Of a stretch of DNA of 64,000 bases, positions 19,002 to 26,795 are shown one piece after another; the first letter of the stretch is position 1; every line of letters starts with the position of its first letter. Made by a program: the position numbers and the translations under genes. The notes beneath the pieces were generated by a model that saw only the letters and a list, made by a program, of their open reading frames with translations, was not told the DNA's origin and ran no database searches. Origin of the DNA: Kocuria rosea subsp. polaris (GTDB lineage Bacteria > Actinomycetota > Actinomycetes > Actinomycetales > Micrococcaceae); NCBI RefSeq assembly GCF_001483755.1, contig NZ_LQBK01000007.1, positions 1 to 64,000 of the forward strand, in the 5' to 3' direction.

Positions 19002-19788
19002 CAGGGTCAGGGGTGGTGGCCCCGGTGCCGTACAAGCGCCGTGAGAGCTCGTTGGCGGTCTGGTGCATGGCGCCCAGGATCTGCGCCCATCGGTCCTCGG
19101 GAACTCGGTGGGTCATGAAGGTGACCGTGATGGCTGCCGCCGGCCAGCCCGTGTGGTCCCGGGCCACGACGGCCAGGGAGCTGAAGTCCTCGGTCACCTC
19201 GTCCTGCTCCAGGGCGTAGCCCAGTCGCTGGACCTGCCCCAGGGCCTCTTTGAGGGCTCCGTAGGAGGTGATGGGGTTCTTGCCGGTGCGGGTGGGAAAA
19301 GTTTGTGGACCGGCATAGAGGGCACGAACCTGTGCCGGCGGGAGGGCGGCCATCAGAGCCCTGCCCGTGGCGGTGAGATGGGCCGGCAGGCGCACTCCGA
19401 CGTCAGTGGCCAAAGAGGGGCGGTAGCGGGCGCGTTCCTCCACGAGGTAGACCACGTCTTGCCCTTGCAGCACCCCCAGGTGCGCGCTCTCCCCGAGGCG
19501 GTCCACCAGTGAGGCCAACAAGGGCCGCCCCAATCGGGCCAACGGCTCCTGGCGCTCGAAGGCGTAACTGAGCTCGAAAGCGCTGACACCCAACCCGTAG
19601 AGCTTCTCCTCCACCAGGTGCAAAACGAAGCCGTTGCGTTCCAGGACCGCCAGCAGGTGATAGACACTCGAGCGCGGCAGCTCCAGGGCCGCGGCAATCG
19701 CACCTGCCCCCACCGGTCCCCGCCGGGAGGCCAGGTACTGCAGGATCCGCAAAGTGTTCTCCGCCGCGGGAACTTTCGACGAGCTCAT
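18994..19788 (-). CDS. IclR-family regulator of histidine utilization
   Basis: A 264-residue IclR-family protein. The N-terminal winged helix-turn-helix (about residues 5-65) has ENTLRILQYLASRRGPVGAG followed by ALELPRSSVYHLLAVLERNGFV. The effector domain from about residue 80 shows HLGVLQGQDVVYLVE and HLTATGRALMAALP. ATG is chosen with GAGAGGTGG upstream. It lies between divergent hutG and downstream hutU on the strand of hutU, the usual position of a hut regulator in actinobacteria, where IclR-type proteins often replace the HutC type. The paired palindromes flanking it are its likely operators. The ligand may be urocanate or histidine; that is inference. Confidence 0.88.
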   Translation of the reverse strand: MSSSKVPAAENTLRILQYLASRRGPVGAGAIAAALELPRSSVYHLLAVLERNGFVLHLVEEKLYGLGVSAFELSYAFERQEPLARLGRPLLASLVDRLGESAHLGVLQGQDVVYLVEERARYRPSLATDVGVRLPAHLTATGRALMAALPPAQVRALYAGPQTFPTRTGKNPITSYGALKEALGQVQRLGYALEQDEVTEDFSSLAVVARDHTGWPAAAITVTFMTHRVPEDRWAQILGAMHQTANELSRRLYGTGATTPDPGV

Positions 19789-19829
19789 CGCGCCACCTCT
19801 CCGGCCATCGACCACCCAGCCCACGAATC

Positions 19830-19847
19830 GGTCTGAGATCCCAGACC
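19830..19847. promoter_or_regulatory. IclR-type operator between iclR and hutG
   Basis: Palindrome GGTCTG-N6-CAGACC in the 140-base divergent spacer, 42 bases from the iclR start and 82 bases from the hutG start. It shares the core GTCTG-N6-CAGAC with the site upstream of hutU, and is placed to control both divergent genes, including autoregulation. Confidence 0.65.
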
Positions 19848-19928
19848 CATTGTGCGTCGGGGCGTGGCATTCCCCCAGCGCATCCGTTGGAGTGGTACCC
19901 ACAGTCCTTTTATCAGTCAGGAGAACCC

Positions 19929-20924
19929 GTGGAGCTTTCCTCCCCCCACCCTGCCGCACCCGCCTCCCGGTGGACGGGTCGCACCGACGGCACCGGCCCA
20001 CAGCACCGTCGCTGGCATCAGGCCGTGCACCTGCAGGAGGAGCTCGCCACTGCTTCCCAGTACGTCCCGCAGGAGCCACGGGAGGGTATCGCCGTCGTGG
20101 GCTTCTGCAGCGACGAGGGGGTGCGCCGCAACCACGGGCGCCCCGGCGCGGCCAGCGGCCCCGCAGCGCTGCGGAATGCACTGGGTCCCCTGGCGCTGCA
20201 CGAAGACTTTTCCGTCCTCGACGCCGGAGACGTCACAGTGGACGGGAATGACCTCGAGGGGGGCCAGCGACGTCTGGGTGCGGCGACCGCCGAGCTGCTG
20301 AACCAGCACTCACTCACGATCGTGCTCGGGGGAGGACACGAAACCGCCTACGGCAGCTACCTCGGCATGGCCGGCTCCCACCGGGTGGCCGAAGAACAGC
20401 GAGTGGGCATCTTGAATCTCGACGCCCACTTCGACCTGCGAAACGCCCCCCAGCCCACCTCGGGCACACCGTTCCGCCAAATCGCCGAGAGCGAGCACAA
20501 CGCCGGTCGCCCCTTCCGCTACGCCGTGGTCGGCATCAGCCGGCCAAACAACACCCGGGCACTCTTCGACACGGCGGCTGACCTCGGGGTCGAGCATCTG
20601 CTCGATGAGCAGTGCGCGACTCACACCGGCCGGGTGTCCGAATTCGTCGAAAAGTTCCTGGCCCAAATCGACGTGCTCCACCTGAGCATCGACCTCGATG
20701 TTCTCCCCGCCGCGGTAGCCCCAGGAGTCAGTGCCCCGGCCAGCTTCGGGGTACCGCTGGACGTCATCAACGCCATCTGCCACCAGGTCGCCGCCAGCGG
20801 AAAGCTCGCACTGATGGACGTCGTCGAACTCAATCCCACCTACGACATCGACAACCGCACGGCCCGCACCGCGGCCCGACTGATCACCACAGTCGCCCAT
20901 AACGCAGCAGAACACCACAGATAA
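19929..20924 (+). CDS. hutG: Formimidoylglutamase
   Basis: A 331-residue arginase-fold enzyme that hydrolyses N-formimino-L-glutamate to glutamate and formamide, the last step of one version of the hut pathway. Binuclear manganese ligands are all visible: GGGHE (residue about 140), DAHFDLR (about 170) and SIDLDVL (about 255). The GTG at 19929 has AGGAG five bases upstream and homology starts after about 10 residues; the frame is open 14 codons further up without a better site. The gene diverges from iclR, with the shared operator between. The glutamate it makes would be used by the dehydrogenase in the facing operon. Confidence 0.94.
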   Translation: MELSSPHPAAPASRWTGRTDGTGPQHRRWHQAVHLQEELATASQYVPQEPREGIAVVGFCSDEGVRRNHGRPGAASGPAALRNALGPLALHEDFSVLDAGDVTVDGNDLEGGQRRLGAATAELLNQHSLTIVLGGGHETAYGSYLGMAGSHRVAEEQRVGILNLDAHFDLRNAPQPTSGTPFRQIAESEHNAGRPFRYAVVGISRPNNTRALFDTAADLGVEHLLDEQCATHTGRVSEFVEKFLAQIDVLHLSIDLDVLPAAVAPGVSAPASFGVPLDVINAICHQVAASGKLALMDVVELNPTYDIDNRTARTAARLITTVAHNAAEHHR

Positions 20925-21116
20925 GGTGAAAGTCCCACCTGCGAAAACACCAATAAGACACCACTTTTAGGTCCCGGTAGAAGGGAAGGAGGGCGCCCGT
21001 CATGACTTTACATATGGCCGGCTACCGGACACCTTCCACGAAGGTGGCCTCGTAGTAGGGGTTCCCACGCGGGCATCGGTGGTGGTCCCCAAGAGCAGCC
21101 TGATCCGCTTCAACAT
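20925..21116. other. Structured spacer between hutG and the MocR-type gene
   Basis: Directly after the hutG stop is AGGTG-AAAGTCC-CACCT, a small hairpin whose GTGAAAGTC loop resembles group II intron or mobile-element leaders. Further on, CACCTTC-CAC-GAAGGTG (21030-21046) makes a 7-bp stem. Between them a 17-codon frame (ATG 21001, stop TAG 21052-21054) has AAGGAGGG upstream. The patch around 20930-20970 is unusually AT-rich. It may be a terminator region plus a mobile-element scar. I cannot assign it. Confidence 0.35.
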
Positions 21117-22541
21117 TCAGGGGTGGTCCCGCCCGTCGGGCGCCACTGTGGTGTCGAGCAGCTGGAGCAGGATGTCCAGGGCCCAGGTGAGTTGGAGGTC
21201 TGTGGGGGCGCCGTAGCCGATGACGAGCCCGTTCTCGGATGGCCGGTGGGCGTAGTAGGGGGTCAGGGAGACGACCCGCACGCCGTGGGCCAGCGCCCTC
21301 GCGGCCACGTCCTCGGCGTCGACCCGTGCGGGGAGGCGGAGGACGGCGTGGAGGCCTCCCTCCAGGGCGTCGAGTTCGAGCTCGGGCCGGTTAGCGAGCC
21401 GGTCCAGCAGCAGGGCGCGGCGGTGGCTGTAGGCCCGGCGTGCTCTGGCGGTGTGCCGGGCCAGTCCGCCGTCGTCGATGTAGTGGGCCAGCGCGGACTG
21501 CAGGACACCGCACACGGGGGTGTCCAGGCTGGCGCGGGTCTCCTTCAACAGCTCTCCTGCAGCACCGCGGACCACGAGGTAGCCGCAGCGCAGCCAGGGG
21601 CTCAGGGTCTTCGAGAAGGAGCCGAGCAGGGCCACCTCGGCTTGAGAGGGCAGGGACGCGGTGGCCGGCAGCGGCATTCGTTGGTGGCGGAACTCGCTGT
21701 CGTAGTCGTCCTCGAGAACGACGACGCGGTGCTCGGCGGCCCACTCCAGCAGAGCGAGCCGTTCTTGCACCGGCATTCGCCCGCCCAGGGGGTACTGGTG
21801 GCTGGGGGTGATCAGCACCGCGTCCGGAACGGGGTCCAGTGTGGTGAGCTGGGCGGCGCGCAATCCGTCCGGGCCCACGGGCAGGGTCTGGACCTGGGCG
21901 CCGGCGGTGGTGAGGACCCGGCGGGCGGTGGGGTATCCCGGGTCTTCCACCAGCACCCGGGGCGTTGGTGAGCGGGTTCGCAGGGCGGTGACGATCAGCT
22001 GCAGTGCGTCACTGGTGCCGGCGGTGACGATGACGTCCTCGGGGTCCACGGCCAGTCCCCGGGCCGTGGCGAGATGGCCGGCGATGGCCGCCCGCAGCCG
22101 GGTGGTCCCCAGCGCCGGCGGCAGGTCGACGTGGCCGGGTTCGGCCAGGGCTGCCCGCCAGGCGGTGCGCCAGGAGCGGTCGGTGAAAGGGGTGTCCGAG
22201 GGGCGTCCCGGGGTGAGGTCGATGACCGGGTGGGACGGTTCTTCGCGGGGGCGAGGCGGAGTGGTGCGCGCCGGTGACCGCACGTCGGCCCGCACTGCGA
22301 CGCGGGTGCCTTCCGCGCCGTGGCCTTCGAGGTAGCCCTCCCCGGTGAGCTGTTCGTAGGCGCGCACGACCACCCCGCGCGAGACGCCCAGATCGGCGGC
22401 GAGCCGGCGGGAGGAGGGCAGATGGTGTGGGGCTCCCACCGTGCCCTCGAGGATGGCCCGGCGCAGTTGAGCGGCCACCTGGGCGGCCAGGGGTGTCGGG
22501 CTGTTGCGGTCCACGGTGAGGGGCAGCTCGGCGACAGCCAT
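21117..22541 (-). CDS. MocR/PdxR-type regulator (GntR wHTH fused to aminotransferase)
   Basis: A 474-residue MocR-family protein. The N-terminal GntR winged helix (residues about 10-80) has LAAQVAAQLRRAILEG, then LPSSRRLAADLGVSRGVVVRAYEQL. The fold-type I aminotransferase domain follows from about residue 115: TAGTSDALQLIVTALR, EDPGYPTARRVL, SHQYPLGGRM, VVLEDDYDSEFRH and the PLP-binding Lys in GSFSKTLSPWLRCGYL. Members sense PLP or an amino compound and control divergent genes. Some are true PdxR, but no pdxST lies here, so I avoid that name. The divergent DapA-family gene and MFS transporter are the probable targets. ATG at 22541 has AAGGAG upstream. Confidence 0.9.
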   Translation of the reverse strand: MAVAELPLTVDRNSPTPLAAQVAAQLRRAILEGTVGAPHHLPSSRRLAADLGVSRGVVVRAYEQLTGEGYLEGHGAEGTRVAVRADVRSPARTTPPRPREEPSHPVIDLTPGRPSDTPFTDRSWRTAWRAALAEPGHVDLPPALGTTRLRAAIAGHLATARGLAVDPEDVIVTAGTSDALQLIVTALRTRSPTPRVLVEDPGYPTARRVLTTAGAQVQTLPVGPDGLRAAQLTTLDPVPDAVLITPSHQYPLGGRMPVQERLALLEWAAEHRVVVLEDDYDSEFRHQRMPLPATASLPSQAEVALLGSFSKTLSPWLRCGYLVVRGAAGELLKETRASLDTPVCGVLQSALAHYIDDGGLARHTARARRAYSHRRALLLDRLANRPELELDALEGGLHAVLRLPARVDAEDVAARALAHGVRVVSLTPYYAHRPSENGLVIGYGAPTDLQLTWALDILLQLLDTTVAPDGRDHP

Positions 22542-22543
22542 TC

Positions 22544-22588
22544 TTGGTCTCCTTCGTCCAAGCGTTCTTGGATCTAGGTTAGGACCAA
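22544..22588. promoter_or_regulatory. Nested inverted repeats in front of the MocR-type gene
   Basis: TTGGTC (22544-22549) and GACCAA (22583-22588) bracket the tighter palindrome TCCAAG-CGTT-CTTGGA (22557-22572). The cluster directly precedes the MocR-type start and lies about 90 bases before the divergent DapA-family gene. It fits operator spacing for MocR dimers, which read two separated half-site pairs. It would give autoregulation as well as control of the divergent operon. Confidence 0.45.
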
Positions 22589-22676
22589 TCGGCTTGCCAG
22601 CATGGGTTCCATCCGATCGACGATTCCTCGGTACCGGTAGTGGTGCTGCCCGGGGTGAACGAAAGAGAGTATCCAC

Positions 22677-23561
22677 ATGCTTGACGGGCTCTGCGCCTTC
22701 CCCCTGACCCCGCTGTCCGAGACGGGTGTCGACGAGACGGCCCTGACTGGTCTCATCTCGCGCCTCGTCGAGGCGGGCGTGGACTCCATCGGGGTGCTGG
22801 GCTCGACCGGGCTCTATCCGTACCTGGACCGTGCCGAACGATCTACGGTGCTGGAGGCGGCGGTCGCCGCCGCTGCCGGCACACCGGTGATCGCCGGGAT
22901 CGGGGCGCTGCGCACCCGCGAGGTCCTCACCTACGCCCAGGACGCCCAGACGGCGGGTGCGGCCGGGGTGCTGCTGGCCCCGGTCTCCTACCACCGCCTG
23001 AGCGAGGAGGAGGTCTACGGGCTCTACCGCGATGTCACCTCCGCGGTCTCACTGCCGGTGATCATCTACGACAACCCCGGCACCACCGGGTTCACCTTCA
23101 CCGACGAGCTCTACACCCGCCTCGTGCAACTGCCGAACATCACCGGGATCAAGATCCCACCCCCTGACCCAGACGTGGCGCACCGGGTCACCGCGCTGCG
23201 ATCAGGTCTGCCCGGCAGCGTCTCGGTGGGCATCAGCGGCGACTGGGTGGCCGCCGAAGCGCTGCTGGCCGGAGCCGACTGCTGGTACTCCGTGATCGGC
23301 GGGGTGTTCCCCACCACCGCCCAGGCGATCGTGGACGCCACCATCGCCGGCCACCCGGAGCACGCCCAAGCCCTCTCCCAAGGCCTGGAACCGATCTGGG
23401 CGCTGTTCCGGCGCTACGGCAGCCTGCGGGTGATGGCCGCCATCGCCGAAACCTTCGGATGGGTGGCCGCCCCCAGCCTGCCCCGCCCGCTGCTCGGACT
23501 GTCCCCACAGGCCCGCACCGAGCTCGAAGCGGCCCTGCAAGCCACTGGCTTGGCCGGGTGA
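22677..23561 (+). CDS. Dihydrodipicolinate synthase-family (DapA/NAL) aldolase
   Basis: A 294-residue TIM-barrel class I aldolase. The Schiff-base Lys is in ITGIKIPPPD (about residue 161), the catalytic Tyr in IIYDNPG (about residue 133), and the substrate loop reads GVLGSTGLYPYL, where DapA has GTTGE. The altered loop argues against true lysine biosynthesis. The wider family includes aldolases and dehydratases for keto-sugar acids and hydroxyproline breakdown. It is divergent from a MocR-type regulator and four bases ahead of an MFS transporter, so a regulated uptake-and-cleavage or synthesis-and-export pair is likely. ATG start with GAAAGAGAG upstream. The exact substrate is unknown. Confidence 0.85.
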   Translation: MLDGLCAFPLTPLSETGVDETALTGLISRLVEAGVDSIGVLGSTGLYPYLDRAERSTVLEAAVAAAAGTPVIAGIGALRTREVLTYAQDAQTAGAAGVLLAPVSYHRLSEEEVYGLYRDVTSAVSLPVIIYDNPGTTGFTFTDELYTRLVQLPNITGIKIPPPDPDVAHRVTALRSGLPGSVSVGISGDWVAAEALLAGADCWYSVIGGVFPTTAQAIVDATIAGHPEHAQALSQGLEPIWALFRRYGSLRVMAAIAETFGWVAAPSLPRPLLGLSPQARTELEAALQATGLAG

Positions 23562-23565
23562 GACC

Positions 23566-24855
23566 ATGCACCACCCGTCCGCCTCCGGGCCCGTCCCACA
23601 GCCTCGGTCCGGGACGTCCCCCGCACAGCAGGCCCGACCGCGCCCCACCACCGGCCGGCCGGGCACACCGGCAGCAACTGTCTCCGGGGGCCTGCCCCGC
23701 TACGTGGCCGCGGCGACCCTGGCCCGCACCGCCGACGGGGGAGCGGTGCTGGCGATCGTGCTGCTGGTGACCACCAGCGGAGCCCCGGGCTGGCTGGCCG
23801 GTCTGCTGGGGGCGGCCATCACCGCCCCGCACCTGCTGGGCCCGTTCATCGCCCGCCGCCTGGACACCGCCCGCGACGGGCGCACCGTCATCGCCGGCGC
23901 CTGCCTCCTCCACGGCGCCACCCTGGCTGCGGCCGTGCTGCTCTACCCGCTCACCAGCCCGATCGTGCCCGGGCTGCTGCTGGTGGCCTCCGGGCTGGTC
24001 GGGCCGCTGCTCACCGGGGGCATCAGCAGCCGCCTGCCCGCCATCGCGGGAGAAGACCGACTCAGTCAGCGCCGGGCCCAGGGCTGGGACGTGGCCACCT
24101 ACGGCATCGCCGGAACCATCGGCCCCAGCATCGTCGCGGCCGTCGCGGCCTGGGCCGACCCCGCAGCCGCCGGGCTCATGCTCGCCGCTGCCGTCTTCGT
24201 GGCCGCAGCCTTCGTGCGGCTGCTGCCCTATGCCCCACCGGCCGCCCACCCGGGCGAGGTACCCTCACCCGGGCGCACCCTGGGGATGATGGCGGCCTCC
24301 GGTCCGCTGCGCCGCACCCTCTATCTGACGATGGTCGTCGCGCTGTCCGTGGCCGCACTGCCCATCGCAGCGGTCGCCTCCACCGGGCACCTGCGCATCG
24401 ACTCCGCCGCCGCCGGACTCCTCACCGCCGCCTACGGGCTGGGAGGCCTCGCCGGATCCGCCGGGGTGATGGTGCGCCCCTTCACCGCGGACGCGGACCG
24501 ACTGATGACCTGGCTGGCCGTGGCCGTAGCCGGCGCCCTGATCGGCGCCACCCTAGCCCACACTTTCACCCTGGCCCTGGCCACCTACGCGGTGGCCGGT
24601 ATCCTCAACTCCTACTTCTTCGCCGCCACCCTGGCAGCCCGCAGCGAATACGCCCCCCGCCAAGCCCGCGGCCAGGTGTTCGTGTGGATCGGCGCGCTCA
24701 AGATCACCGCAGGCTCCGCCGGTACCGCTCTGGCCGGGGTTCTCGTCACCGGCGCCGCACCGCTGCCCTTGGCATTGGCCGCGACCCTCATCGCCGTGGC
24801 CGTGACAGCCTCCATGATCGACCGCCGCCTCGAGCGCACCCCAGGAACCGGCTGA
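23566..24855 (+). CDS. MFS transporter
   Basis: A 429-residue permease with about 12 hydrophobic segments after a 40-residue Pro/Thr-rich cytoplasmic tail. It has no MHS signature. The pattern of GISSRLPAIAGEDRLSQRRAQGWD and short charged loops fits the MFS_1 drug/metabolite exporter type. Its ATG lies four bases after the stop of the DapA-family gene, so they share one transcript, most likely under the divergent MocR-type regulator. Direction and substrate are not readable from sequence. The long polar N-terminus may be over-extended: the first membrane segment begins near residue 44, and no internal start has a clearly better ribosome-binding site. Confidence 0.82.
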   Translation: MHHPSASGPVPQPRSGTSPAQQARPRPTTGRPGTPAATVSGGLPRYVAAATLARTADGGAVLAIVLLVTTSGAPGWLAGLLGAAITAPHLLGPFIARRLDTARDGRTVIAGACLLHGATLAAAVLLYPLTSPIVPGLLLVASGLVGPLLTGGISSRLPAIAGEDRLSQRRAQGWDVATYGIAGTIGPSIVAAVAAWADPAAAGLMLAAAVFVAAAFVRLLPYAPPAAHPGEVPSPGRTLGMMAASGPLRRTLYLTMVVALSVAALPIAAVASTGHLRIDSAAAGLLTAAYGLGGLAGSAGVMVRPFTADADRLMTWLAVAVAGALIGATLAHTFTLALATYAVAGILNSYFFAATLAARSEYAPRQARGQVFVWIGALKITAGSAGTALAGVLVTGAAPLPLALAATLIAVAVTASMIDRRLERTPGTG

Positions 24856-25426
24856 GCGATGAAGCCGCCCCCGCGCGATCGTTCATCCGCTGGCCGAAGT
24901 ACCGCTCACCAACCGTCGCGCACCTCTCCATAGAGAACGCGTAGGCCAGCAGCAGGTACCCGACGACCGGATGGGCGCCCGCCCAGCCCTGCGGCCCGGA
25001 CGCAGCGGACCTGCCGGACCCGTGCGGTGGCCCCGCGCCCTCCGAAGCACGTGTCATGGTCCACCTCCGCAGCAGACGCGGCCGGTGCCGGCCCCCGGAC
25101 GCCGGACCGGCCGGTGTGGGACGCCAGCATAGTGCCCCCGCCGTGGACGGCACGGTCCGTGACGCGACGGCCGTCCGCACGCCAATCCTGGTGATCGTCG
25201 CGTCTCCCACGGGTGGCAGCGACAGCAGCGGACGTCGCGCGGAGAGAAGCGGAGAGAAGTCGTGCGGCGATGTCGATGCCGGCCGGCAGCCCGCGCCAGG
25301 ACAGCGGAGCTCGGACTGTGGCCCGCAGACTTCGATCCCGTGCCCTCCGGTCTCGCGAGCTGGGGATTCCGACGCCCGCTGCGTGGAGCACCATCGGCGG
25401 TGATCACTCGTGCGACATCCACGCTT
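24856..25426. other. Gene-poor decayed stretch downstream of the MFS transporter
   Basis: 571 bases with no intact gene. It contains the recognisable start of a CPBP-type protease gene on the minus strand (24932-25057) and otherwise only short frames. The repeat GCGGAGAGAA occurs twice near 25240-25258. No RNA gene or strong hairpin was seen. Confidence 0.5.
24932..25057 (-). pseudogene. CPBP-type intramembrane protease remnant, N-terminus only
   Basis: A minus-strand frame starts with ATG at 25057 behind GGAGGT (six bases upstream) and encodes a polar leader followed by GAHPVVGYLLLAYAFS, which looks like the first membrane segment of CPBP/CAAX-type proteases. After about 42 residues the likeness stops. 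The frame runs on, antisense to the end of the MFS gene, with unrelated residues to 24788. The good start signal with a missing body suggests a gene truncated by deletion. The assignment rests on a short motif. Confidence 0.35.
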
Positions 25427-25879
25427 TCAGGACACCGAAGCGCGAGCGCCGCGGCGGACGGCCTCGAACGCCACCGCCGAGATCGCGTTGGGAACCCAGT
25501 AGGGCCAGGGCAGAGCCGGCACGAGGCCCAGCACCCAAGCCTGTGCCCAGCGCAGGGCCCCGGAGATCCGGCGCAGACGCAGCAGCTGATAGCCCACAAC
25601 GGCCTCGAACACGACGGTGGCGGTGACGACGACCGGGGCAACCGGTTCCATCGCGCCCAGCACCGACCGATAGGGCGGCAACCAGGCACTGTCGTGGAAC
25701 CAGCTCATCAACCGGTGGGAGCGGCGCACGGTGTACACCGCGTTCAGCGCCGCGGAGCCGGCGAAATAGATCCCCACCGCCCGGGTGGCCAGGGCCCACC
25801 CTCCGCCGGTGTCCCGGCCCCGGTCGGAGCGCCGGCGTGCGGCACCAGCGCGGCGGTCTCGGTCTGCCCCAACGCCCAT
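25427..25879 (-). CDS. Small membrane protein of unknown function
   Basis: A 150-residue protein with a charged Arg-rich N-terminus (residues 1-28) and three to four hydrophobic segments. The first, VGIYFAGSAALNAVYTV, is near residue 37. The next, PVAPVVVTATVVFEAVVGYQLL, is near residue 83. The last run, AQAWVLGLVPALPWPYWVPNAI, is near residue 115. ATG at 25879 is firm: AGGAGG lies eight bases upstream. I recognise no family with confidence; the layout resembles small DoxX-like or DUF membrane proteins. No co-oriented neighbour is close, so context gives no function. It is the only intact gene in a decayed 2-kb stretch. Confidence 0.65.
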   Translation of the reverse strand: MGVGADRDRRAGAARRRSDRGRDTGGGWALATRAVGIYFAGSAALNAVYTVRRSHRLMSWFHDSAWLPPYRSVLGAMEPVAPVVVTATVVFEAVVGYQLLRLRRISGALRWAQAWVLGLVPALPWPYWVPNAISAVAFEAVRRGARASVS

Positions 25880-26208
25880 GACAGTGTCCTCCTGTTCGCC
25901 CCCTGCCTGGTCATCGACGGACGCCTGCGGAGGTCCCCCACATCGGGCGTCGCAGTCGACGTCCGGTGAGACGCATTCCACCACGGGCCTCGAACGTGCA
26001 CCACCGCAGCCGTCACTGTGACGAGGAGGGCATCCTCGGCCCTCCAACACCTCGGTGGGGAGCACTGCCGGCCGTTCTTCACCGTTGACGAGAGACCCGA
26101 ACCCGGGTCATCGTCAGGTGCGTTCCTCCACCGGTCCACGTCCCACCAACCCACGCACAGAGACCGTGCTGTCCTTCCGCGGGATGTGCCTGTACCGACG
26201 GCCCCGGA
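25880..26208. other. Intergenic stretch without recognisable genes
   Basis: 329 bases between the membrane protein gene and the alcohol-dehydrogenase remnant. Only short frames and no obvious hairpin or conserved motif were seen. Probably decayed sequence. Confidence 0.5.
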
Positions 26209-26526
26209 TCATGCCGTATCCGGGGCGGGGGCGAGGAGTACCAGGGTGCCCACGACGTCCCCGCTCTCCAGCATCGTGTGCGCCCGGGCCGCCTCGGGCA
26301 GCGGGAGGCGGTCGGCGATCACCGGGCGGATGCGCCCGGCCTCGAGCAGCTCGTAGAGGGTGGCCCAGGCCGCCGGCGGCGGGCGGCGGTCCAGCCGCCA
26401 CGACGTCGTGCCGTACAGACGGATCCTCCTGCCGCCCGGGAGCAGGCGGCGCCCGGCCGCCCGGCCGATCAGGAGCAGCGTTGCGGCGGGGCCACCGGGG
26501 TTGGCGCAGGTGACGAGCACGCCCCC
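26209..26526 (-). pseudogene. Zinc-type alcohol dehydrogenase/quinone reductase (MDR) remnant, C-terminus
   Basis: About 105 codons match the C-terminal part of medium-chain dehydrogenases: GGVLVTCANPGG as the end of the Rossmann fold, RIRLYGTTSWRL, then LYELLEAGRIRPVIADRLPLPEAARAHTMLESGDVVGT, the typical MDR tail. The stop codon at 26209-26211 is natural. The N-terminal two thirds, with the zinc ligands and nucleotide-binding glycines, are missing; the open frame upstream encodes unrelated Arg/Pro-rich residues. This is a 5'-deleted pseudogene. Confidence 0.75.
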
Positions 26527-26795
26527 CTGTCTACGCGCCGACGCACAGCACGAGTCGCGTGCACCCGGGGGCAGTCCCGGTCGACGGGTCCGACGCGGTC
26601 GGTGCTGGGGCAGGAGAACACCGGACTGCTCCGCACGGGGTAGGGAGCGATGCCTGACCCGACCCCGACGGGCAGGCCGGGACACCCCGACCGGGCCCGC
26701 CCCGGGGGCGCCGAGGCGCACCACGAGCCCTCGCCGCCGCAGAGAGCGCGGCCACCGGAATCCCATGGTGCGCTCGCCGGCCAGGCAGGACCAGC

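Noticed and set aside
21117-22541. True PdxR controlling vitamin B6 synthesis
   Set aside because: The architecture fits, but no pdxS or pdxT gene lies nearby; the divergent genes are an aldolase and a transporter.
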